Part shown: positions 11,113 to 22,611 of the stretch, piece after piece
Layout: the number at the start of each line of letters is the position of its first letter
How positions within the stretch are numbered: the stretch's first letter is position 1
Source of the DNA: Mucidula mucida
Lineage: Eukaryota; Basidiomycota; Agaricomycetes; Agaricales; Physalacriaceae
Assembly: GCA_015501055.1 (NCBI GenBank)
Contig: JADNYV010000085.1
Span: forward strand, 83,046-147,045
Length of the DNA: 64,000 nt
Direction: 5' to 3'
Program-made: the position numbers and the translations under genes
Notes under the pieces: model-generated
Told to the model about the DNA's origin: nothing
The model's database searches: none
Seen by the model: only the letters and a program-made list of their open reading frames with translations

Positions 11113-11876
11113 ATGTCCGTATCTCTAGAGAACGTCAACGTCTTACGCGTCCTTACAGAGCCACTCGACGTCCCGATTATGCATTTCAGGACCTTACTGG
11201 TTCGTTCGATTCGTCTTGCCTCATTCTATCACTTACCTCCTAGCTTAGATGGACGCATTGGAGCTCGTATGGGGTCTTAACCGAGGCCACATGAGTTCCT
11301 ACTTTAACGTTCCCGGCGACTTTCTTCAAGGTCTGTCTTCAGTCATCGTGGCGAAACATGAGCGTACTTTCTTTACAGTCCAGCCTGAGCCATCCGTACG
11401 AGGAGCGTCGCGTTGATCCCACCAAACCACATCATCGGCGAACTCTACGAGTTCCAAGAATAAAACGCTAAACTCCCTTTTGCGAAAAGGCGCGCGTTTA
11501 CCGAGGTATGCACATGGGACTATCTCTTATCAGACGTCCTTGAAGGGGTACCATGTGAATGTCGCATCGCTGAAACCAGACATCTCCCTCTACACTCTCA
11601 ACCCACCACCCTAAAAGTGACTACATACAACCTTTCCCTCAGTCGCACATCCCTTCTTCCTCCTCACATACGCGTTAAAGACTGTAAATTTATCCAGTGT
11701 TTCAGTCCTTGGCACTCTACAATTCGGTCGTCCCATTCCCTCCGACGACTCCTCCTGTGCCGCGGTCAGACTCTGAAACTGGGACTGTGGATATTGCAAA
11801 GTGGGTGTCGCGGCGCGTGACGGTCTTGCCCATGTAAATGCTGGAGGCTCGGATCCCCAAACAAAAAGAGGTCTTA
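11113..11876 (+). pseudogene. family A copy A0, decayed
   Basis: Leftmost and most decayed member of the array. Exon 1 (11113-11199, MSVSLENVNVLRVLTEPL...) and exon 2 (11249-11330, WGLNRGHMSSYFNVPGDF) are still readable. Exon 3 has a small deletion and a CAA-to-TAA nonsense change at about 11460. Exon 4 is riddled with indels and has lost the middle of the conserved region between the PWH block and the SDSE block. The 3' end still resembles the KRGLR-type basic tail. It shows that the family is old enough here to have lost members. Confidence 0.75.
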
Positions 11877-12872
11877 GATGTATCTGTGTATTTAGAGATT
11901 AGTCTTATACATTCGTCCGACCTTCTCAGAATGGTCAGCATCACTGTTGTGGATCTCATTCGAACGAGCGACGTTAGTTCTTAGCGTACTTCAAGGAATG
12001 GCTGCCCTAGAGTCATTTTTACTTGAAATAGAACCCCACGACTTAAGTGGAGTACCCAGTCAACGAGTCTTCGTTAGTGATCTGCTGGCTCTTGAGAGTT
12101 TACGACCTAGACTTTAGGTGCCTTCTGAAGTAGTAGTAAGACTTGAGGTACTTGGAGAATCGTAAGTAGTGCTTATTTAAACGATCTCGATGCGCACGGA
12201 TTGCACAAATATCACGTGACAAGATGAGCTCGACGTGGCTGTTAAGGATCTATACTACTTTCGAGACTCGGGATTTCAGTTTACTAGCCTACCTACCCAT
12301 GATTATGACTTACCCACACTATCCTTTTGTTCAACACGCAAGAATCTACGTACACGCGAGATAAGCCTTCGCATCCTCACCCTTTCCCCCACATCCACGA
12401 TCAGACAGCGCGTCACGCTACACATATACTGTCCAAATGCACATTTATTCCATTCCGATCGGCCGCGTATGTTAGAGGAGCCGCGTGCTTCAAATTAAGC
12501 TCCAAAGCTTGTCTATGCCTTGAAGTACTTCGATACAGACTAGACTCGAAGCCTTCCTCTTAGAAACGTCGAACTGCTACTTAGGAACCTCGCTTTTACT
12601 TGGTGGTGTCGTCCCCGCAAGGTATGTCGAAGTGCTATTGCAGTGAGCACCACAGCTAGGATCTATATCAATGTAGAAAGGATTCTTAGGACACGTCGAA
12701 CACAAGTGGTTCGGGTCCTAACTCTCGTAACCCTGTTCGCTATTCCTCCGTATATTGTAAGAAACACTCACAGCCGTGCGAAATAAGGACTCTATTATAC
12801 CACCAAGAAATCACAACACGAGGCTGGTCAGTCATCAGCCTTTAGTACAAAGCTGACGGCTCATTATAATCA
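11877..12872. other. intergenic, no gene recognised
   Basis: No domain seen on either strand. An isolated ATATCACGTGACAAG at about 12208-12222 resembles the promoter element of family A copies but no gene follows it, so it may be a remnant of a lost copy. Confidence 0.4.
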
Positions 12873-13392
12873 GTTCAATGAGCCTGGAGAAGATATAGCC
12901 AACTGTAGACCTATGCAGTTGTAGGCGACGCGGACGCGGAGGTGCACCGATACGTCTACATCGGTTCTCACCTGTAGCCGAACCCTCGACTCACGTACGC
13001 ACGCGAATTGAGCAATTTCACACGTTTTCATAACAGTGGCGGTATCCCGCCACATGGCGCAAAATAGATCCCGCCCCCCACTCAGAGCGGACCGTGAGTC
13101 ACAGACCGGTGGCTTCAGGCTAACAGATCATTAAATGGACGATGCCTTACGTCCAAGGTTCATGCCAACGAGGACGTGCTGTCTTCGCCGTGAGAACTAC
13201 TTTCAGGTAATTCTTATGTAGGTCGCTCTCATCCCAGAGTTTAGATAAATACACATTATCTGATTTTTTTGGTATCTAATACACATAAAAGATGATATCA
13301 TAAAGAGGAATCCAATGAGAGTGCGATGCTAAATTGTGCAGAGAAATGTGAGATCATAAAGCAAAGAGGAATAGCATGGGAGTGGAATGGAG
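12873..13392. repeat. left end of duplicated block 1 (non-coding)
   Basis: Sequence from about 12873 recurs from about 20580 (ATATAGCCAACTGTAGACC... and the GTGCACCGAT segment). The second copy has about 220 extra bases. It marks the start of the tandem segmental duplication that carries HNH plus family A genes. It also holds the 3' flank of H1. Confidence 0.65.
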
Positions 13393-14653
13393 TCAGCGCC
13401 GAGAGGCCGTCGCAGCGCTCTTGCCCTTCTTGGAACGCTTCGGAGGGGGCGGTACATCGAGTGTAGAATCCGAGTCGTGTGCGGTGGACGCGGCGCGCAG
13501 GCGCTTGGATCGACGAGGTTCGGATGTCGCAGCGTCTTCTTCGGATGTCGAGGCCACGGACTGTATCGCAGCCTCTGCCACAGCCGGTGCAGGTCCCGCA
13601 GCCTTGGAAGTCCCAGAACCTGACCCTGAGGCTACGGGTTTGCCCTCGGGCTGCCAGCTTTCGAAGAGTCGGCTGACTCGGAGCAAGTCGGCCCTTTGCC
13701 ATTTCGGAACGTCGAGAGCGTTCACATCGATGCCTTGGAGCTTAAGGCCAAGATTCCATATCATGTAGACGGGGTTGACATGAAGCTCGATGTTGGAGAG
13801 CAGCGGATGACGAAAAGGTGGAAAAATTCCCTTGAGCCTGGATCTATTGTTCTTACCTGGCAGGTAAACGACGAAGGGATTCTTGCCCTTCCAAGCGATA
13901 TCAACGACGCGGTACTTGAGAGGGTTTTCGGGGTCGTGCTTGAAGAGCTGATAGTAGTCAGAGAGATGGGCAGATGTACATCGTAGACAACACACCTGAG
14001 ATACCGGTCGTTTCCTTCGTGCTTCCGGCGTCTTTTCCGCAAAGTTTACGACGACATCGATAGTCTGAGTTGAGGGGAGAAGGCCGAACAGCCTCTTGTC
14101 CAGCTCCGAATGACACTTGACGCACACTGGTCGTTTTCATCAACAGTACTGTCAGGATGTAGAGAAATAACTTACGGATCATCATGTTAAACCGTGAGTG
14201 TAGATAGAACGTCTTGGGCTCTAACCCCCAGCTGTGTTCTAGGTGCGCTACCTGAGACGACGTCAGTAAGGCTAGCGAAACAAGGATGACGGGCACTCAC
14301 TAGCTCTTCATTTCCCGCTAAAGACCGATCGAGAACATGTGCCATGTTGTAGGAGATGCCATCGTTATTATCGCAGCCGCATATCGCACAAGAGAGACCG
14401 TGTACCGAGTGGTCGATAACAGCCTGTCTAGCTTCGAGCTTCACATCCTCCTTCCACTGGATGTTTCTCCTGGGGCTGATATAGGCGCTACTGCTGGGTT
14501 CGTCGTCTTCTTCGTGGGGCGGCCGGTAGGCGTAGTCGGATCTTTGGGCTTCCGGGACGACTTGAGACGCTGCGGTGTCTCTGGAGGCGGAGACTCCTGC
14601 AGGCTCTTTGTAGGGTGCTCTCGTTGGGAGCGTCGAAGCTGCTGTTCGACCAT
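13393..14653 (-). pseudogene. HNH nuclease-like gene H1, one-base frameshift
   Basis: Exons are 14653-14301, 14251-14176, 14126-13996 and 13947-13393, with introns of 49, 49 and 48 nt. Compared with intact H2, one base is missing near 14540 in exon 1 (GGATC versus GGGATC on the + strand). This throws the frame after RKPKDP, and the HNH part is then only reachable in another frame. The rest is well kept: SCAICGCDN (first Cys pair), NMAHVLDRS (first His), WGLEP..FYLHSRFN (Asn), LCVKCH (second Cys pair and last His), LLPSTQ. A C-terminal domain follows with KYRVVDIAWKG..PFVVYLPGKN and HPLLSNIELHVNPVYMIWNLG, then an NLS-like tail RRSKRLR...PPPPKRSKKGK. The single deletion may be a recent mutation or a sequence error. 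If corrected it would be a complete gene. Confidence 0.7.
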
Positions 14654-15210
14654 AGCGGAGGAGATCTTGGTGATGGCGCCAGCGCCACCCGGGGAATAAA
14701 GAGAGGATGGTGAAGCATGCCATTAGGCAGCGTCTCCATTTATAGCGCGCTGGCATATTCATCGTGAACAAAGCCCGGAAACTCGAGGATAGCCCAACAA
14801 TGGACACCATCTGAGATAAAATCGTAGAAATTCCGGACAATGAGGAGAGTTCTTTGTTCGCTTGGATGCCCAATTAATGGTAGTGACGAGGCATGTGTAG
14901 TCCTATTCGCAGAGAACAATGGAGGAAAATACCAAGGCGGAGCGCCGCCGACAATGTTGTCCACTTTGGGAAGAAACGTGTCCATATTCCATTGTCAGAA
15001 CACACGGCGCATGCTTTGGACGACATATTTTGTCAGCATTGTCTGGAGTAATGTCAGTGGCCGGAGCTAGAAATTCAAAAAGGCAAACCAAGCAACAACA
15101 AATATCACGTGCTGACGCTTTCTTTGTTGGTGACCCTGGCCGCGATCGTCTTTAAACACTACCATCACCATCGTCAATCTCCCACCCAATATCCTCCCTG
15201 TTTGATCACC
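14654..15210. promoter_or_regulatory. divergent promoter region between H1 and A1
   Basis: 557 bases separate the H1 start (leftward) from the A1 start (rightward). On the A1 side CACGTG at 15106-15111 is followed by TGACGC, then about 45 bases later by the CTACCATCACCATCG leader block. Near H1 a TTTATAGCGCGC segment may hold the TATA-like element. The duplicate of this region lies at 22612-23153, so the divergent pair was copied as a unit. Confidence 0.5.
15106..15116 (+). promoter_or_regulatory. CACGTG + TGACG element upstream of A1
   Basis: E-box CACGTG overlapping a TGACG half-site, 105 bases upstream of the A1 ATG. Equivalent elements precede A2 (16464), A4 (18608), A5 (23050), A6 (24398), A8 (26267) and A9 (27614). 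Decayed versions with CACATG or without the E-box precede A3, A7 and A10. CACGTG is the known site of bHLH factors and TGACG of bZIP factors. The regulator here is not known. Confidence 0.5.
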
Positions 15211-16286
15211 ATGACTATCTCCTTGGAAAATGTCAACGTCTCGCGCGCCTTTACTGAGCCACTCGACGTACCGATTATGCATCACAGGAAATTACTGGTC
15301 CGTTGGATTCGTTCTGCCTCGAACTGATGTTTAACTGTGGCTTAGATTGACTCTCTGGAATTTCTATGGGGTCTTGATCGTGGCCAGATGAGCTCTTATT
15401 TCGAGGTCGCCGGGAACTTTCTTCGAGGTCTGTCTTCACTGTTCAGTCATTGTGGCGAAACAGCTTACTTTTCTTACAGTCCAACCCGGCCTCAAAACAG
15501 CTATCGATGCAAAAGATATCGCACTTTTACCCCCTAATCATATTGTCGAGCAATTATTCGAGTTCCAAGAGCAAAATCGTAAACGTCCTCTTGCTCAGAG
15601 GCGAACGTTTACGGAGGTATGTATGCAGTTCCTTGCCCCCCAATCTTTCTGATACAGAGTCTTTCAAGGTATTTTCGTTCATGCCAGGCGAATGTCGCGT
15701 CGTACCGCTGAAGCCCGGCGTCTCTCTCTACACTCTCAACCCTAAGACCCGTAAAGTAACGACTTTAAAGGGTACACGCACATCATTTCCCTCAGTCTCC
15801 TGCGGAGTGCATCCGTTGTTTCTCCTCACATACTCATGCTGGGAGCTCCTCGCTCCTCCACGGCGCATCGACCGCAAACTTGGACTTGGGGACGCGCTTA
15901 TGGACTGTATGGGTCCTTGGCACATGATACCACCCTTTGGGTTTTATGACGGCGCGTACCATGGGCAGTTTGGTCGTTCCGTCCCCTTTGACTATCGTAC
16001 CCTAATTCCGAGGACTCCCCCTGTACCAGACCTCGTCCATTCGTCGTCGTCGTCGTCGTCTTCGTACTCTTCCCTTGGTTCGCGGTTGTCGAAACGGTCC
16101 AGGCTGTCTACGCCATCGCAGTCAGACTCTGAAGCTGGCGTGGATATCGCCAAGTGGGTCTCAGACTGCGCCGTGGGGAACTTCTCCCCTGATGTGGACG
16201 GTCCTGCATTGGACGTTGTTCCATGTAAACCTCTTGATTCGCCGGAGATTAGTGGGCCGCGCATTCCGAAACGAAGGAGATCTTAA
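15211..16286 (+). CDS. family A protein A1 (HNH-derived tandem family, intact)
   Basis: 307 aa. Exons are 15211-15297, 15346-15427, 15480-15616 and 15669-16286, with introns of 48, 52 and 52 nt in phases 0, 1, 0. Exon 1 is MTISLENVNVSRAFTEPL then DVPIMHHRKLL. Exon 2 carries WGLDRGQMSSYFEVAGNFLR. Exon 3 carries LLPPNHIVEQLFEFQEQN and ends FTE. Exon 4 holds the conserved core ECRVVPLKPGVSLYTLNP, FPSVSCGVHPLFLLTYSCW, LGLGDALMDCMGPWH and YHGQFGRSVP. Then come a serine run encoded by (TCG)n, SKRSRLSTPSQSDSEAGVDI and a basic end PKRRRS that could be a nuclear localisation signal. No family name is known to me. Intron positions and motif order match the HNH genes H1/H2, but the Cys pairs and the last HNH His are absent, so nuclease activity is unlikely. 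No signal peptide or membrane segment is evident. Confidence 0.8.
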
Positions 16287-16569
16287 ATCCAAGCAACCCT
16301 TCTACAATCTATACACGTCGCTACATATTTATTATTATCATACATTTCATTGCCTCAAGTTCCAGACCCTAAACTTCGATATTTACTTCTCGCCATTTTG
16401 CCGTAAGACTCTGAGCGATAGTGGCAGACCTTAGTTGGACTTTTTCGCCAAAGGGCAGGCAATCACGTGATGACGCGTTTTTGTTTGACGGCCGCCTGCT
16501 AAGTAGTCCTTCAACCTCTACCATCACTATCTGACATCTCCCACCAAAGATCAGCTACAATATATTTTC

Positions 16570-17618
16570 ATGTCTGTCCCCCTGGAGAACATTAACATCT
16601 CTCGAACCTTTACTGCACCGCTCGTCCTACCGATCATGCATGCAAGGACGGTCTTGGTTCGGTCCAATCATGTTGCTTTTGTGCCAATGCTAAAAGATAA
16701 CTCAGATTGACTGCATGGAATACGTTTGGGGTCTTAACCGCGGCCAAATGAGCGCTTATTTCAACGTCTCCGGCAATTTTCTCCAAAGTCCGTGTCCAAA
16801 ATCGTGCGAATGAAATATGAGCTAATTTTTCCCTAGTTCAACCTGAGCTCAAAGATGCTATCGTCCATGGGAAGGTCGCACTAGTACCCCCCAATCATGT
16901 CGTCCAGGAAATGATCGACTTCCAACAGCAAAATCGTAAACTCCCTTTCGCCAAGAGGCGAATCTTCACCGAGGTATGTACCCATTACCGTACCCACACC
17001 TCTTATTCATATTATCCCCAGGTATTTCCATTCGGGCCAAGCGAATGTCGCGTCCTCCCGCTGAAGCCGGGCGTCTCCCTATACGCTTTAAACCCCACGA
17101 CCCAGAAAGTCACTACTCTGAAAGGCACACTCACATCCTTTCCCTCAGTTTCCTGCGGAGTGATACATCCCTTATTCCTCATGACATACTCGTGCAGGGA
17201 GGTCGTCGTTCCTTCAAAGAGCATAGACAGCAAACTTGGGTTGGGAAATACTCTTATTAAGTGTTTCAATCCTTGGCACACGACTCCGCCCTTGGAGTTC
17301 TACGATGGCGCCTATATGGGACAATTCGGTCGCTCCATTCCTCGCCTCTATCGTCCCTTACTTCCTCCTCCTGTGCTCGTCCATTCTTCGTCGTCATCCT
17401 CTCTCGACTCCGAGCACTCTTCAAAAAGATCCAGGTTATCCACACCGTCACAATCTGACTCTGAAAGTGGCGCAGATATCGCAAAGTGGGCGTCAGACTG
17501 TGCTGCGGCAGACTTCGACCCCGATGTGGGTGGTCCTGCATTGGACGTTGTTCCGTGTAAACCTCTCGACTCGCCGGAGGTTGTTCGACGTCACAATCCG
17601 AAACGCAAGAGGTCTTAG
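16570..17618 (+). CDS. family A protein A2 (intact)
   Basis: 300 aa. Exons are 16570-16656, 16706-16787, 16837-16973 and 17022-17618, with introns of 49, 49 and 48 nt and the same phases as A1. Exon 1 is more divergent than in other copies (MSVPLENINISRTFTAPLVL), and exon 2 ends FNVSGNFLQ. The C-terminal core has MTYSCREVVVPSKSIDSKLG and YMGQFGRSIPRLYRPLLPPP, then a short Ser run, SKRSRLSTPSQSDSESGADI and PKRKRS. The gene lies 283 bases after A1 in the same direction, with its own CACGTGATGACGCG element at 16464-16477. It is nearly identical to A6, 7934 bases to the right, including flanks, which points to a very recent duplication. Function unknown. Confidence 0.8.
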
Positions 17619-17866
17619 AACCAAGTAGTCCTATACGTATCTATTCTTATACATTCATTTCTCGATTTCCAAAACCTAGAGTTTGATCTTCACCTTTCGC
17701 AATCTTTTCGCTTGTTGTAAGGGTATCACTCGATTGTAGCAGACCGCAGCACCAATGATCTCTCCTGATGACGCGTTTTGGTGTTTGTTTGTGCGCTACC
17801 TAGTTCTTTAACCTCTACCATCACTATTCAAAATCTCCCATCCAATATCGTCTCTGTCAGATCGCC

Positions 17867-18460
17867 ATGTCTGTGTCTCTGGAGAACGTCAACGACTCGC
17901 GCGCCTTTACTGAGCCACTGGACGTACCGATTATGCATTCAAGGGTCATATTGGTTCGTTTGAATCGTGTAGCTGTAGTGCTGATACCAAAGCATGGCTT
18001 AGATTGACCCCTTCGAATTTGTATAGGGACGCGGCCAAATGAGCTCCTATGTTGACGTTCCCGGCAACTTTCTGGGAGGTCTGTCTCCAATAATCCGCCA
18101 ACACATGAGCTTAGTTTCCTACAGTCCAACCCGAAATCAAGGAAGCCATGCGTGCAAAAAAGGTCGTTTTGATCCCTCCAAACCACGTAGTCAAGGAACT
18201 GCTCGAATTCCAGACCAAAATCTTGAACTGCCTTCTACCAAGAGGCGCATTTTCACCGAAGTGAGTCTGCAATGCCGCACCCACGACGTATCTGTCCGGT
18301 TTAGTCTCGTTCAGATATTCTTGTTCAATCCGTGCGAATGTCGTGTCGTACCGTTGAAGTCGGGTGTCTCCCTCTACGCTCTCAATCCCACCACCCGGAA
18401 AGTAACTCTCTTAAAGGGCACACGCGCTGCTAAGTGCATCCTCTCTTTCTCCTTACATAC
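17867..18460 (+). pseudogene. family A copy A3, truncated
   Basis: Exon 1 is complete (17867-17953, MSVSLENVNDSRAFTEPL). Exon 2 has a nonsense change plus deletion where other copies code WGLNRG (GTATAG at about 18022). Exon 3 is readable to the splice donor. Exon 4 stops being homologous about 110 bases in (after TLLKGTRA), where the sequence jumps directly into the 3' flank that normally follows the gene. The conserved HPLF..PWH core, serine run and basic tail are all deleted. The deletion endpoint joins flank sequence like that after A8, suggesting unequal recombination between array members. Confidence 0.8.
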
Positions 18461-18709
18461 GCCTGTCATATTTATTATTATACATCTCATTGCCTCGAAT
18501 TCCAGAACCTAGAACTCGAAATTCACCTTTAGACCTTGTGCCGGAACATTCTTTGCGCGATGGTGGTAGATACGAAGGAATTGTATCGCCCAAGCCAGCG
18601 CAGCCATCACGTGACGACGCGTTTTGGTTGTGCTCCGCATGCGATCGTTTTTAAACTCTACCATCACCATCGTCAGTCTCCCACCTAACATCCTCCCCGT
18701 TTAATCACT

Positions 18710-19780
18710 ATGTCCATATCTTTGGAGAACGTCAATGTCTCGCGCGCCTTTACTCAGCCACTCGACGTACCGATTATGCATTCCAGGACTTTATCGGTTC
18801 GTTCGATTCCTCCTGCCTCAATCTATAACTGACCTCTTATATTAGATTGACGCATTGGAATTTGTTTGGGGTCTTAACCGAGGCGACATGAGCTCTTACT
18901 TCAACGTTCCCGGCAACTTTCTTCGAGGTCTGTCTTGAGTCATCGTGGCGAAACATAGAGCTTACTTTTTTTTCACAGTCCAGCCTGAGCTCAAAGAAGC
19001 GATCCTTACGAGGAACGTTGCATTAGTACCGCCAAACCACATCATCGACGAACTGTATGAGTTTCAAGAACAAAACGCTAAACTCCCTTTTGCGAAAAGG
19101 CGCGCGTTTACCGAGGTATGTACATGGCACTGTACCCGAATATATTTCTAATCATCCAATCCCTGAAGGTGTCCTCACTCAAGCCATGTGAATGTCGTGT
19201 TGTACCGCTGAAGCCAGGCGTCTCCCTCTACACTCTCAACCCCACCACCCGGAAAGTGACTCCTTTCAGAGGCACACGCACATCATATCCCTCAGTCTCC
19301 TGCAGCGCGCATCCCTTTTTCGTCATAACATACGCGTGCTACGCGCTCGTCAATCCTTTAAAGACGGTGAGGCGCAAACTTGCGCTAGGGCTACCGCTTA
19401 TTCAGTGTATCGGTCCTTGGCACATGGCCCCACCCTTCGAGTTCTATAGGGGCGCATATATCGGACAATTTGGTCGTCGCATTCCCTACAAATATCGTCC
19501 TTTACTTCCGGCGAGTCCTCCTGTGCCGGAGCTCGTCCATTCATCATCATCATCGTCAAGCTCCTCTCTGGATTCGCGCTCCTCAAAACGGTCCAGGTTG
19601 TCCACACCGTCGCAATCAGACTCTGAAGCTGGCGTAGATATCGCCAAGTGGGTGTCGCACTGCGCCACGGAGGTCTTCGACCCCGATGTGGCCGGTCCTG
19701 CATTGCAAGTTGTTCCTTGTAGACCTCTTGACTCGCCGGAGGTTGTTGGACGTCGGATCCCGAAACGCAAGAGGACATAG
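18710..19780 (+). CDS. family A protein A4 (intact)
   Basis: 305 aa. Exons are 18710-18796, 18846-18927, 18979-19115 and 19169-19780, with introns of 49, 51 and 53 nt. Exon 3 reads QPELKEAILTRNVALVPPNH, then EFQEQNAKLPFAKRRAFTE. The core has CECRVVPLKPGVSLYTLNP, SCSAHPFFVITYACYALV and LALGLPLIQCIGPWHMAPP, followed by the Ser run, SKRSRLSTPSQSDSEAGVDI and PKRKRT. A CACGTGACGACGCG element lies at 18608-18621. The gene, its 3' flank and about 700 further bases are almost identical to A9 (offset 9005). It forms a subclade with A9 and A10 (HPFFV.TYACYALVNP) distinct from A1/A5/A8 and A2/A6. Confidence 0.8.
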
Positions 19781-20579
19781 ATCCTAGTATATACACGGCG
19801 CTACGTATTTATTGTTATACACTTCATTCCTCGAGGCTCGATTAGAGGTAGGATGTTCGCTCGTCATAATCTTCGCATCTAATCCGCGGTCGTTGATGAG
19901 TAAGGTTGTATGCCTGCTTGTTCGTCGGGTGACAACCCGACTGGGCCTCTTAGCGACATCGTTCTGCTGGTGCTGCCAAGCCATGGTGTTCACACCCTCC
20001 CAAACGTCATAAGACAGAGCGTGTTCGGTGAAAGCTCACTGGGTGTCTATGAAAGGTGCTTAGGCTTCGTGGCCCTGGCAGCTGTAATCCTGTTTCGTGG
20101 CTGTTCAATAACATCATCACTTTCATTACCGTTTTCACAACCATAAGTCGATCTAAGTGAACCCTCAGTGGCATAGCAGACATAGTAAACGTTACTCGGT
20201 CGTCAAAAATGATAGTGGCTATACGGGCTCGTTAGAACTTTCTGACCAGATCTGCGGATAATCAAGTCTAGGTTGTTGATCTGGCTTTGTGAGGCGATGC
20301 TTTGGGTGCGTGCACCGGAACAAGAAAGCATGTAAAAACACACTATGGATCTGAATCGTCTCTGAACACATAAGGGCGACTTGCCAAAATGATGAAGTGT
20401 GCGTTTTTGGGGCAGTGCCATGTGGCGCAACTGAGTCCAATCAACAAAGGCAGAACGGACGTCATGAAATACACGATATTGGTCCAATAGAATTGGTGGG
20501 AATGCACACTGTACTAGATTACGTCGGTGGATCATGAAAGATTACTTGGTGGTTTCCTCTGACTACTCATTTAAGTGAG
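19781..20579. repeat. right end of duplicated block 1 (non-coding)
   Basis: 3' flank of A4 followed by about 700 bases almost identical to 28786-29526. It includes a small perfect hairpin (GTCGGGTGACAACCCGAC at about 19926). Short antisense frames here are not conserved in frame between the two copies, so I do not call a gene. Confidence 0.6.
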
Positions 20580-21328
20580 TTAAATGAGCCTTGAGAGATA
20601 TAGCCAACTGTAGACCTATGCAGATGTAGGCGACGCGGACGCGGAGGTGCACCGATACTTCTACACCGGTTCTCACCTGTTGGATTATCAAGTGCACCGG
20701 TGCACTCGCTACCGGCGGCACCAACGCCACCGACTCGCGTCTACCCTCTCCATATGTTCATGCTGTCCATTGATCTACTTATAGTGTACTCTACTGTGTA
20801 TAAGCTTCTTGTATGGAAGGTACAATCCAGTTTCTAATTTGCCGGGTTTCCCGTACCTTCACAGTCCCGCCAACTCCCATGCATCGACGCGTCGCTCACG
20901 ATTTTTCACCCGCGACTCAACCAATCTTACACGTTTTCAGAACAGTGGCGGTATCACTGGTTCCCGCCACATGGCGCAAAATAGATCCCGTCCCCCCACT
21001 CAGAGCCGACCGTGGGTCACGGCTGATCCCCTTTGGCTGATTGGAAGATGGCAAGGTCGGAAAGTCAGGCCAAGCCGGTGACTTCAGGCTAGCACATCAT
21101 TGAATAGACGATGCCTTACGTCCAAGGTGCCCAGATTTTTAAATAAATACACATTATCTGATTTTTTTGGTATCTAAATACATTTTTCGGTTGTATTTAC
21201 ATCGTGAACAAGAAACATAAAAGGGGAGAAACGTAATGTCATAGAGAGGATTTCAACCAGAGTGCGATGCTAAATTGTGCAGAGAAACGTGAGATCATAA
21301 AGAGGAATAGCATGAGAGTGGAATGGAG
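20580..21328. repeat. left end of duplicated block 2 (non-coding)
   Basis: Counterpart of 12873-13392 with about 220 extra bases around 20690-20920. The junction with block 1 lies near 20540-20580. It carries the 3' flank of H2. Confidence 0.6.
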
Positions 21329-22611
21329 TCAGCGCCGAGAGGCCGTCGCAGCGCTCTTGCCCTTCCTGGAACGCTTCGGAGGGGGCGGTACATCAAGTGT
21401 AGAATCCGAGTCGTGTGCGGTGGACGCGGCGCGCAGGCGCTTGGATCGACGAGGTTCGGATGTCGCAGCGTCTTGCTCCGATGTCGAGGTCTCGGACTGT
21501 ACAGCTGCTCGTTCAGAAATCGCCGCATCTGCCCCGGACGGTGCAGGTCCTGCCGCCTTGGACGTCGTAAAACCCGATGTGGCTCGGTCGTCGTCGTCCT
21601 GGAGGACCCAAGACTCGAAAAGCCGTCGCACATTTGCCAAGTCGGTCCCCTGCGACAGAGGAACGTCGAGATCCTCCAAATCGTGATTTTCAAGCTTGAC
21701 GCCAAGGTTCCACATCATGTAGACGGGATTTACATGAAGCTCGATGTTGGACAGGAGCGGATGATGGAAAGGCGGGAAAATACCCTTGATCCTGGATCTG
21801 TTGTTCTTGCCGGGCAGATAAACGACGAAGGGATTACTGCCCGTCCAACCAATATCGATAAGGCGATACTTGAGAGGGTTGTCGGGGTCGTGTTTGAAAA
21901 GCTGCTAGTAGTCAGAGAGATGAGCAGATATACATGGAAGCCAACGTACCTCGGAGACTGGGTTCTTGCTTCGTTCTTCCGGCGTCTTATTCACAAATTC
22001 CAAAGCGACCTCAATAGCTTGGGTCGGGGGGAGGAGGGCGAACAGCCCCGTGTCTAGCCCCAGATGACATTTGACACAAACTACTCGTTCGTTCAGTAAG
22101 AATATTGTTGGGATATCGGGAAAGGTATTCACGAATCATCATGTTGAACCGTGAATGTAGATAGAACGTCTCGGGCTCTAATCCCCAGCTTTCTTCTAGA
22201 TGCGCTACCTGGGCAGTCGTAAGTAAGCCTAGCGAAACAACGATGACTGGCACTCACTAGCTCTTCATTTCCCGCTAAAGACCGATCGACAACATGTGCC
22301 ATGTTGAAGGTACTTCCATCATTATTATCGCAGCCGCATATCGCACAAGAGAGACCGTGTACCGAGTGGTCGATAGCAGCCTGCCTAGCTTCGAGCTTCA
22401 CATCCTCCTTCCACTGGATGTTTCTCTTGGGGCTAATATAGGCGCTAATGCTGGGTTCGTCGTCTTCTTCCTGTGGGGGCCGGTAGGCGTAGTCGGGATC
22501 TTTGGGCTTCCGGGACGATTTGAGAGGCTGCGGTGTCTCTGGAGGCGGAGACTCCTGTAGGCTCTTTGTAGGGTGCTCTCGTTGGGAGCGTCGAAGCTGC
22601 TGTTCGGCCAT
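21329..22611 (-). CDS. HNH nuclease-like protein H2 (intact)
   Basis: 377 aa. Exons are 22611-22258, 22208-22133, 22080-21950 and 21901-21329, with introns of 49, 52 and 48 nt in phases 0, 1, 0. The N-terminal 70 residues are basic and Pro-rich (RRSQREHPTKSLQE, KSSRKPKDP). The HNH region runs from about residue 95 to 165: LSCAICGCDN, FNMAHVVDRSLAGNEEL, LEESWGLEP, YLHSRFNMMI, LCVKCHLGLDTGLFALLPP. I read His in AHV, Asn in SRFN and His in KCH as the HNH triad, and CxxC...CxxC as a structural zinc site. The C-terminal domain has KYRLIDIGWTG, PFVVYLPGKNN and HPLLSNIELHVNPVYMMWNLG. The tail has acidic stretches and NLS-like RRSKRLR and PPPPKRSRKGK. This resembles the large basidiomycete family with RFN..H..LP HNH motifs. 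Likely nuclear. Substrate and role unknown. Confidence 0.78.

Noticed and set aside
19926..19943. Perfect small hairpin GTCGGG-TGACAA-CCCGAC, also at about 28931
   Set aside because: It lies in duplicated non-coding DNA, has no T-run and is not next to a gene end in a way that suggests a function. Short palindromes of this size are expected by chance.
21323..22057. Long + strand open frame of 244 codons (and the matching ones at 13376-13768)
   Set aside because: Antisense of the last exon of the HNH genes. It is Arg/Cys/Gly-rich and has no domain, while the minus strand carries conserved motifs with proper introns.
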